Assembly: GCA_003151535.1 (NCBI GenBank)
Contig: PLXT01000043.1
Location: 12,113-30,744, forward strand
DNA length: 18,632 bases
Direction of reading: 5' to 3'
DNA from: Methanobacterium sp.
GTDB taxonomy: Archaea > Methanobacteriota > Methanobacteria > Methanobacteriales > Methanobacteriaceae
Position 1 is the stretch's first letter. The number at the start of each line of letters is the position of its first letter. A program made the position numbers and the translations under genes. This document shows, piece by piece, positions 12,528-18,632 of the stretch. The notes beneath the pieces are model-generated. The model had not been told where the DNA came from and searched no databases. It saw only the letters and a list, made by a program, of their open reading frames with translations.

Positions 12528-14969
12528 ATGAGTTTGAAAGATCTGCTGTTTAAGTATAGAAAATTAATAATCATAATTTTACTGTTTCTAGTAGTGTTTT
12601 CCCTTAGGGCAGAAGCCGTTAGCATAGGTGGTGTCCCGGACCAAGGAAAATCATTATATCAAGATCAGAATGGATTGCCCTATTTTAGTGAGATGGACTC
12701 CTACTACAATCTAAGAATGACACAAGATTATCTTGATCATGGATATCTTGGTGACACCATAATAAATGGAACAGAATGGGATCTTCATTCCTCTTTCCCA
12801 CAGGGTCAAAGTGCTGAATATACACCATTAATCGTATATTTCACCGCTTTCACATACAAATTCGTTAACTTATTCACACATATGCCCTTAAATGCCGTTG
12901 CTATATGGATTGCACCATTCATTGCATCACTAGCAGTTATACCGGCTTATCTATTGGTACGAAGAATTACCAATGATTATGGTGGAATAACAGCAGGATT
13001 ACTAGTGGGTCTTGCACCTGCATATTTTGCACATACATTTGCTGGTTTCTTTGATACTGACCAGTTTAACATGATAGTGCCGCTTTTTGTTGTTATGTTC
13101 TTTATTTATAGTATGCTGGCAAATACTATGAAATCTCGGGCAATTTACGCGGCTTTAGCAGGATTTGCAATGTTAGTATTTACATTAGCATGGTCTGGAT
13201 GGTATTACATCTACTACTTGGTTGTGGCTACAGCTGTGATTTATCTACTCATATCCAGATTCTTATTTAATAAAAAAACAGTCAAACCAACAGATTATTT
13301 CAAGGGGAAATTAGGCTGGTTTAATGATAAACCCGATCTATTAACATTAATAATATTTTTAATAGTCAGCCTATTATTAATGTCAGTTTCTATAGGAATT
13401 AGCGGGATAGAAGGAGGTATACTATCACCAATAGGTGCAAGTCAGCTCCAATCAGCTGTTCAGTCAACTACATATCCAAACGTATATGTTTCAGTTTCTG
13501 AACTTCAGATACCTTCCATAAGTGAAATAATAAATGGAGTCGGAGGATATTTACCATTCTTCTTCGGAATCTTTGGTGTGATTGCACTCTTCTGGAATTT
13601 AAAAACCAGGGAAGTTAAGGAGGAAAAACTTAAGAAACCTAGAAAACCTAGAAGAAAGGGTAGAAGTACTCGACGAAAACCAGAAGAGAAAGAAGTTGAA
13701 ACGGAAACTAAGGTTATTAAACCTGATATAATACCACCAAAGACAAATTATGTCTTTTATTGTGTGTTATTCTCGTTATGGCTTTTAGTAACTGCATATG
13801 CAATGACCAAGGGTGTAAGATTTATTGAGGACTTTTCACTCCCAATTACATTACTCGCAGGTATCTTTGTGGGTCTTCTATTTGGCTTTGTAAAGGGTAG
13901 GGTACCAAATATCTCATATCAAAAGATTATTATGGCCGTAATTGTAATTGCCGTTGCATTTTCACCTATTGTATCAGCATATGAAACATCAAGTACAGTT
14001 GTACCGGGTACCGATGATTCCATGGTGACTTCACTTCAATGGATTGGAAATAACACATCAAACAATACTGTAATTACTTCATGGTGGGATTTCGGACACC
14101 TATTTACTTACGAAGCTAACAGACCCGTTACATTTGATGGTTCATCACAGAATAGTCCGAGGGCCTATTGGGTTGGAAAAGCACTTTTAACGAGTAATGA
14201 AACACTTTCCGTAGGAATACTTAGAATGCTTGCATCCAGTGGAGATTTAGCTCCTTTAACACTTGACAATTATACAAATAATACCGGGTTAAGTGCTGAA
14301 ATACTTAGTAATACTCTAGGAGTAAATAAAACACAAGCCATGTCCATAATGACAACTCAGTACAATTTAACACAATCCCAAGCACAAACAATAGTACAGT
14401 ATACTCACCCTGATAATCCTACTCCAGATGTTTTAATAACCAGTTCAGACATGGTTCAAAAAGCAGGCTGGTGGTCTTACTTTGGTAGCTGGAATTTTAC
14501 CGCCAACAATGGAACAAATTACCAATATCAGGCTTCAGAGATGAACTCGACAACAGTAAACAATAAAACACTTCTTATTGGAGGTAATGATGTTGTTGCT
14601 CAAGCTAATGGAACCAATGGGACCTCAGCAGGAATAGTGGATACTAATGCAATAACCAGTAACGACACAACAACAACATTAAACGAGATATCCAATGAAC
14701 TGGAAACAGGAAATGGTTCACTTGTAATACAACCACACACACTGACAATAATAAATAACAACACAGTAACTCAAACACTTGTATCAAATTCAAGCGGGTA
14801 CTCAATACTCCTGATAAATGAAAATGGTACGTACATTGGAGTAGCAATGAATAAAGAATTAGAAAATTCCATGTTCACCAAACTTTTCTTTGAGGGCGGT
14901 GCTGGCTTAACCCATTTCAAGTCGTTATATGGTCAATCGGGTGTTATGGTATGGGGTGTGACATATTAG
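12528..14969 (+). CDS. aglB: AglB/STT3 oligosaccharyltransferase, 813 aa
   Basis: Membrane enzyme that transfers a lipid-linked glycan to asparagine of N-X-S/T sequons on the outer face of the membrane. The N-terminal half has about 13 helices. Motifs in order: EMDSYYNLR with catalytic D57, the DxD-like FFDTDQF (D176, D178), the SVSE-type motif SVSELQ (322-327), the conserved GVRFIEDF (429-436), and WWDFG (519-523) at the start of the outer domain. DMVQKAGWW near 641 resembles an MI-type motif but is not a clean match. A lysine/arginine-rich cytoplasmic loop spans about 359-385. The outer domain from about 485 holds 19 sequons in some 300 residues. ATG 12528 is chosen; a TTG 14 codons upstream lacks a ribosome site, while AGGGA lies near the ATG. 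The gene stands alone, with no other glycosylation gene in the window. Confidence 0.95.
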   Translation: MSLKDLLFKYRKLIIIILLFLVVFSLRAEAVSIGGVPDQGKSLYQDQNGLPYFSEMDSYYNLRMTQDYLDHGYLGDTIINGTEWDLHSSFPQGQSAEYTPLIVYFTAFTYKFVNLFTHMPLNAVAIWIAPFIASLAVIPAYLLVRRITNDYGGITAGLLVGLAPAYFAHTFAGFFDTDQFNMIVPLFVVMFFIYSMLANTMKSRAIYAALAGFAMLVFTLAWSGWYYIYYLVVATAVIYLLISRFLFNKKTVKPTDYFKGKLGWFNDKPDLLTLIIFLIVSLLLMSVSIGISGIEGGILSPIGASQLQSAVQSTTYPNVYVSVSELQIPSISEIINGVGGYLPFFFGIFGVIALFWNLKTREVKEEKLKKPRKPRRKGRSTRRKPEEKEVETETKVIKPDIIPPKTNYVFYCVLFSLWLLVTAYAMTKGVRFIEDFSLPITLLAGIFVGLLFGFVKGRVPNISYQKIIMAVIVIAVAFSPIVSAYETSSTVVPGTDDSMVTSLQWIGNNTSNNTVITSWWDFGHLFTYEANRPVTFDGSSQNSPRAYWVGKALLTSNETLSVGILRMLASSGDLAPLTLDNYTNNTGLSAEILSNTLGVNKTQAMSIMTTQYNLTQSQAQTIVQYTHPDNPTPDVLITSSDMVQKAGWWSYFGSWNFTANNGTNYQYQASEMNSTTVNNKTLLIGGNDVVAQANGTNGTSAGIVDTNAITSNDTTTTLNEISNELETGNGSLVIQPHTLTIINNNTVTQTLVSNSSGYSILLINENGTYIGVAMNKELENSMFTKLFFEGGAGLTHFKSLYGQSGVMVWGVTY

Positions 14970-15110
14970 AATCACATATTTTGATTATTAATTCATCCAC
15001 AATCAAACGATCGATAGCTTGCAAGAAAAGTATTAGGACTACACATTCAAATTCGAACAGCACTAAAATAATATTTCTTTTTTATTCTTAATATACAAAT
15101 TAACATTATC

Positions 15111-15430
15111 ATAAGAAATGAAAATGGAAAAAAATTCTCTAATTTTCAAAATTAATTTATTCGATGAAGTACAATTATTGTTATACAGTAAGAAAAATGA
15201 GATTATATGAACAAAAAAATCTTTTAAGTACATATCTACTAAAATTAACATTAATAATTGTATTTTACGCGGTAAATTTGTAAATGAGGAGTTAAATGGC
15301 GATACTGGGTATCATCCGAATAATAACTATACTTTATACCCATTTTTAACATAACTTTTTAAATAAAGTTATTATTTTGATTTCATTAATTTCAAGTAAG
15401 TATACAGGCAAAATACTATTTCAAAGTCAA
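15111..15430 (+). repeat. Dispersed element, copy 2 (about 310 bp)
   Basis: Same-orientation match to 1374-1690, about 13.7 kb away. It shares the TATTTTACGC landmark (15261-15270), the GAGGAG site (15286-15291), the palindrome GATAC-TGG-GTATC (15301-15313) and the downstream AAATAAAGTTATTATTTTGA segment. The core is about 85% identical by hand alignment. It lies about 310 bp upstream of the GAF/PAS kinase gene, in the same direction, but a separate TATA element stands between them. No transposase or terminal repeats are seen. Confidence 0.7.
15296..15349 (+). CDS. Candidate 17-aa peptide in dispersed element copy 2
   Basis: The frame encodes MAILGIIRIITILYTHF behind GAGGAG with a 4-bp spacer, and is homologous to the 17-residue peptide of copy 1. 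Length, start context and the N-terminal eleven residues are kept, while the last six residues vary and the stop codon differs (TAA against TGA). It is hydrophobic with one arginine. It may be a microprotein or a leader peptide; conserved DNA around it means that coding is not established. Confidence 0.35.
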   Translation: MAILGIIRIITILYTHF

Positions 15431-15642
15431 TAGATTTAATTAATCTAAGTAATTGTAGATTAGATCACCAACTACTCTGCAAATTCACTTGAAAACATTT
15501 ATAACAATATTTACGTGCTTATTTTATTTTAAAATTCGAAAATCTCACTCTAAAGGAGTATTTTAATTACATTGTCCTGTTAAAAATGCCATTTTTACTT
15601 ATAAGAATAAAAAAAGGGAATTATAAAAATTTTGCTATTTGA

Positions 15643-15650
15643 TTTATATA
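15643..15650 (+). promoter_or_regulatory. Probable TATA box for the second kinase
   Basis: TTTATATA lies about 90 bp before the kinase ATG and fits the archaeal TATA consensus. Transcription would begin about 25 bp downstream, leaving a leader of roughly 65 nt. Confidence 0.45.
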
Positions 15651-15738
15651 ACAAATAATATCTTTAATATGATTCAAAATTAAAAGAAGATTATTATTTA
15701 AGATTTATAGAAATTATTTATTAATAGCGTGGCCAAAT

Positions 15739-18504
15739 ATGAGCTCCAAGCAAGTGAAATCTAATATTGTTTCTAATCAAGATATTACAACTTTAAGCAG
15801 TCAATTAGATGCAATGAATAGATTGCATGATATAAGCACACTATTCATTAAAAAGGATAACTGGAGTCAGGTGCTTACTAAAATTGTTGAGACTGCAATT
15901 GCTATTTCTGGTTCTGATTTTGGAAACATTCAACTTTTGGATGATAATTCATCTCGTCTCCATATTGTGGCCCATTATGGATTCCCTAAATGGTGGCTGG
16001 ACTTCTGGAATGAAGTTCATAAAGAAGAAGGTGTATGTGGAACAGCATTAGAAACAGGGGAACGTGTTATAGTTGAAGATGTTGAGCAGAGCCCTATCTT
16101 TATAGGTACAGCTGCACTTGACATACAGCTCAAAGCAGGAGTGCATGCTGTTCAATCTACACCTATCGTAAGTAGAGATGGAAAACCGTTAGGTATGTTT
16201 TCAACACATTTTAAAACCCCACATAGACCTGACGATCATGAGATTCAAATGTTAGGTTTACTCGCAAGTCAAGTAGCTGACATTATTGAACGTAAAAAAG
16301 CTGAAGACTTAAATCAAAATATTTTAACAGAGTTGCATACTACTGAGAAACTTTTAAGTTCAATAACCAATTTGTCATCAGATGTAATTTATATTAAAGA
16401 TCGTCAAAGCCGTTGGATATTTGCTAATCCCGCTTTAGAACGAATAATAGGTAAAACTGCCGATGAATTATTGGGAAAAACAGACCTTGAAATCTATTCA
16501 AATCCAGAAATAGGAAAAACAATATTAGAAAACGACAAAAGAATCATGGACTCTTGTAAAGAAGAAACTTTAGAGGAAATTGTTGAAACTCCAAAGGGAC
16601 TGCGTTCGTTTATTTCTGTTAAAACTCCACGCTTTAACGAAAACGATCAAGCTATAGGCATTGTTGGAATCTCCCATGATATTACTGAACATAAAAAGAA
16701 TGAAGAAAATTTAAAGGAAAGTGAAGAACGATTGCGTCTAGCCCAAACCCTAGGCAATGTAGGCATATGGGATTGGAACACAATTACAGATGAACTTCAT
16801 TTTACGCCCGAACTCGAGCAATTATACGGCTTAACTCCCGGAACAATAAAAACATATCAAGACTGGCGTCAGTTAACTCACCCCGATGATATTGAAAAAA
16901 TCGAAGTCGAAAGAGATAATAAAATTGCAAAAAACGAGCCATTCGATTTAGAATTCCGTATATTCCACAATTCAGGAGAAATAAATTGGTTATCGGCCAA
17001 AGGCGGAGCTATCTATGATAACCAAGGCAATGTCCTTCGTGTACTTGGTGTAAACACAGATATCACTGACCGAAAACATGCTGAATTGCTTACTCAGAAG
17101 CTTTTAAAGATTGAACAAGAACTAACAGAAGAACTAACAATTTCAAATGAAGAATTACAATCCACAACAGAAGAGCTTCAAACCTCAAACGAAGAATTAA
17201 GATGCACTACAGAGGAGCTCCAGATATCTAATGAGAATCTTAGAAAAGTCTTGAAAGATTATGATCAACTTAATCACACCCTTATGGCACTTAGAGATAG
17301 TAGTTTTGCGATGATGCATGCTACTGATGAAGATTTTTATTTGGATGAAGTTTGCAGAATTATAATTGAAGACTGTGGTCATTCAATGGTTTGGATAGGT
17401 TTTACTGAAGAAGAAAGTAAGAAAGTTGTTCCCGTAGCATATTCTGGTTTTGAAGAAGATTATCTTAGAACATTGAATATCACATGTGATGATACAGAAC
17501 GTGGTCAAGGGCCTACCGGCACTGCTATTCGTACTGGAAAACCTAGTATATGTGAGAATATGCTGACTGATCCTAAATTCAAACCTTGGCGTGAAGAAGC
17601 AATAAAACGTGGTTATGCATCTTCGATTGTTCTTCCAATTTTTCTTAATGACCATGTAATTGGGGCATTGACCATTTATTCAACAGAAACAAATCCATTT
17701 TCAGAAGAAGCAATAAAATTATTACAAGAACTTGCTGATGATATCTCTTTTGGATTAACGGCTCTAAGATTGCGCATTGCGCATACAAAGGCAGAAGAAG
17801 CATTACAAGAAAGTCTTTTGGAAGTTCAGAGGTCTAATGCTGAACTTGAACAATTTGCTTATATAACTTCACATGACCTTAGAGAACCATTACGTATGAT
17901 AACAAGTTTTTTACAACTATTAGAAAGACGATATCAAGACCAGTTAGATGCAGATGCTAATGAATTTATAGGATATGCCGTCGATGGAGCTAAACGATTA
18001 GATGCAATGATACAAGATATTTTAATTTACTCAAAAATTACCAATAAAGAACGAAACTTAACCCATGTTAACATTAATAACGTACTTGATCAAACTTATT
18101 TGAACTTAAAAACATCTATCGACGAGAATGATGCTCAAATAACAAATAATCATTTACCTACACTCAAAGTAGATGAACAATTAATGATTCAACTTTTCCA
18201 GAACCTCATTAGCAACGCCATCAAATATCGTGGGGATGAATTTCCTAAAATTCATATTTCAGCTAAACTAGAGGGTAAACTGTGGTTATTCAGTGTTAAA
18301 GATAATGGTATAGGTATTTCAGGAAAACATTTGGGTAAAATCTTCACCATATTCCAACGTCTACACACCCATGAAGAATATGAAGGAACCGGTATAGGAC
18401 TTGCAATAGCCCAAAAAATTGTGCACCAGCACAATGGTGAGATCTGGGCAGAATCCGAACTAGGAAAAGGTTCAACATTCTATTTCACAATACCAACAAA
18501 CTAA
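15739..18504 (+). CDS. Cytoplasmic GAF-PAS-PAS-GAF-HisKA sensor histidine kinase, 921 aa
   Basis: A large soluble histidine kinase. A GAF domain spans about 30-185, then PAS domains at about 200-320 (ending SHDITEHK) and 328-447 (ending TDITDRK). A coiled coil follows at 455-510 with repeated EEL-Q-TSN-type heptads, then a second GAF domain at about 520-680 with GQGPTGTAIRTGKP. The HisKA domain is FAYITSHDLREPLRM with H712 as the phospho-acceptor. The HATPase domain carries the N-box QNLISNAIKY (N826), G1 box DNGIGI (855-860), F-box IFTIFQRL and G2 box GTGIGLAI. There is no membrane helix and no receiver domain. This architecture is frequent in methanogens and bacteria and was probably acquired from bacteria. 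The C-terminus is complete. The ATG at 15739 is preceded by only a weak ribosome site. Signals and target are unknown. Confidence 0.94.
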   Translation: MSSKQVKSNIVSNQDITTLSSQLDAMNRLHDISTLFIKKDNWSQVLTKIVETAIAISGSDFGNIQLLDDNSSRLHIVAHYGFPKWWLDFWNEVHKEEGVCGTALETGERVIVEDVEQSPIFIGTAALDIQLKAGVHAVQSTPIVSRDGKPLGMFSTHFKTPHRPDDHEIQMLGLLASQVADIIERKKAEDLNQNILTELHTTEKLLSSITNLSSDVIYIKDRQSRWIFANPALERIIGKTADELLGKTDLEIYSNPEIGKTILENDKRIMDSCKEETLEEIVETPKGLRSFISVKTPRFNENDQAIGIVGISHDITEHKKNEENLKESEERLRLAQTLGNVGIWDWNTITDELHFTPELEQLYGLTPGTIKTYQDWRQLTHPDDIEKIEVERDNKIAKNEPFDLEFRIFHNSGEINWLSAKGGAIYDNQGNVLRVLGVNTDITDRKHAELLTQKLLKIEQELTEELTISNEELQSTTEELQTSNEELRCTTEELQISNENLRKVLKDYDQLNHTLMALRDSSFAMMHATDEDFYLDEVCRIIIEDCGHSMVWIGFTEEESKKVVPVAYSGFEEDYLRTLNITCDDTERGQGPTGTAIRTGKPSICENMLTDPKFKPWREEAIKRGYASSIVLPIFLNDHVIGALTIYSTETNPFSEEAIKLLQELADDISFGLTALRLRIAHTKAEEALQESLLEVQRSNAELEQFAYITSHDLREPLRMITSFLQLLERRYQDQLDADANEFIGYAVDGAKRLDAMIQDILIYSKITNKERNLTHVNINNVLDQTYLNLKTSIDENDAQITNNHLPTLKVDEQLMIQLFQNLISNAIKYRGDEFPKIHISAKLEGKLWLFSVKDNGIGISGKHLGKIFTIFQRLHTHEEYEGTGIGLAIAQKIVHQHNGEIWAESELGKGSTFYFTIPTN

Positions 18505-18552
18505 TATCAATTTTAGATTTAACTTCCTCATAGTTTCGTATAACAAATTAAA

Positions 18553-18572
18553 ATTTATTTTTTTAAATAAAT
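18553..18572 (+). terminator. Hairpin terminator after the second kinase
   Basis: ATTTATTT and AAATAAAT are perfect inverted copies around TTTT, 48 bp after the kinase stop codon. The T-rich loop and stem suit archaeal termination. The pure A/T composition makes chance occurrence possible. Confidence 0.4.
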
Positions 18573-18632
18573 GAGGCTGTCTCATAATTATTTTCTGCAT
18601 CGCTACATTCTGTTTATTTTAAATTTAAAGGT
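18573..18632. mobile_element. Probable left end of an insertion sequence, cut by the window edge
   Basis: The sequence GAGGCTGTCTCATAA at 18573-18587 is of the type commonly seen as the terminal inverted repeat of insertion sequences, where the other end reads as TTATGAGACAGCCTC. It begins abruptly after the terminator. On the minus strand the stretch up to the window edge is open and reads FKINRM before a stop at 18601-18603 or nearby, which could be the tail of a transposase. The transposase itself lies outside the window, so family and completeness cannot be judged. Confidence 0.35.

Larger units (their letters stand above)
14970..15738. other. Intergenic region between aglB and the second kinase
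   Basis: Holds T-rich stretches after aglB (around 15075-15090) that could end its transcript, the second good copy of the dispersed element (15111-15430) and the kinase promoter. No full-size gene is seen. Confidence 0.6.

Noticed and set aside
15063..15251. 62-codon minus-strand ORF
   Set aside because: It is low-complexity (I, F, N, K rich), runs antisense through the dispersed element, and is not preserved in the other copy.
17383..17655. 90-codon minus-strand ORF
   Set aside because: It is antisense to the second GAF domain of the large kinase.
1..18632. CRISPR array
   Set aside because: No regularly spaced identical repeats with unique spacers are present; the repeats seen are either operator-like or long dispersed copies.

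Overview
The window looks like chromosomal DNA from a methanogenic archaeon, most likely of the Methanobacteriales. It is strongly AT-rich. Its Shine-Dalgarno sites are of the GGTGA/GGAGG type, its promoters have archaeal TATA boxes, it encodes a single-subunit AglB/STT3 oligosaccharyltransferase, and its long PAS/GAF histidine kinases lack membrane segments. The genus is an inference; no rRNA or methanogenesis gene is present to confirm it.

Layout. Positions 1-1760 are a gene-poor edge with a tRNA-Leu(CAG)-like gene, one unrecognised 115-residue protein, several decayed gene fragments, and the first copy of a dispersed element of about 300 bp. From 1762 to 10838 everything is on the minus strand. 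The core is a four-gene module present twice: a MacB-type permease, its ATPase, a small winged-helix regulator, and a three-helix membrane protein (module A 2314-5041, module B 7932-10838). Between the modules sit a PAS-PAS-PAS-HisKA_2 kinase, a decayed gene and a 58-residue acidic protein. Below module A lies a two-unit membrane gene split by a frameshift in a homopolymer run. Positions 10839-12527 are almost empty, with a degenerate copy of the dispersed element and short possible ORFs. AglB (12528-14969) follows on the plus strand, then a well-kept second copy of the dispersed element (15111-15430), a 921-residue GAF-PAS-PAS-GAF-HisKA kinase, a hairpin terminator, and what looks like the first bases of an insertion sequence at the right edge.

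How the genes may work together. In each module the permease and ATPase overlap by 8 bp and should form a MacB/LolCDE-like transporter. The adjacent winged-helix protein is a natural candidate to control it. The region upstream of each permease carries direct repeats of a CCAAA-type motif spaced 11-12 bp apart, and a similar pair precedes the module A regulator. The three-helix protein is co-transcribed with the regulator and may be its membrane partner. The large extracytoplasmic domains of the permeases and of AglB are full of N-glycosylation sequons, consistent with an actively N-glycosylating cell surface. Both kinases are cytoplasmic and have no response regulator in the window, so their targets are unknown.

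The items most worth follow-up are the duplicated regulator/membrane/transporter module with its phased operators, and the dispersed element, whose two good copies each carry a 17-residue ORF behind a strong Shine-Dalgarno site.
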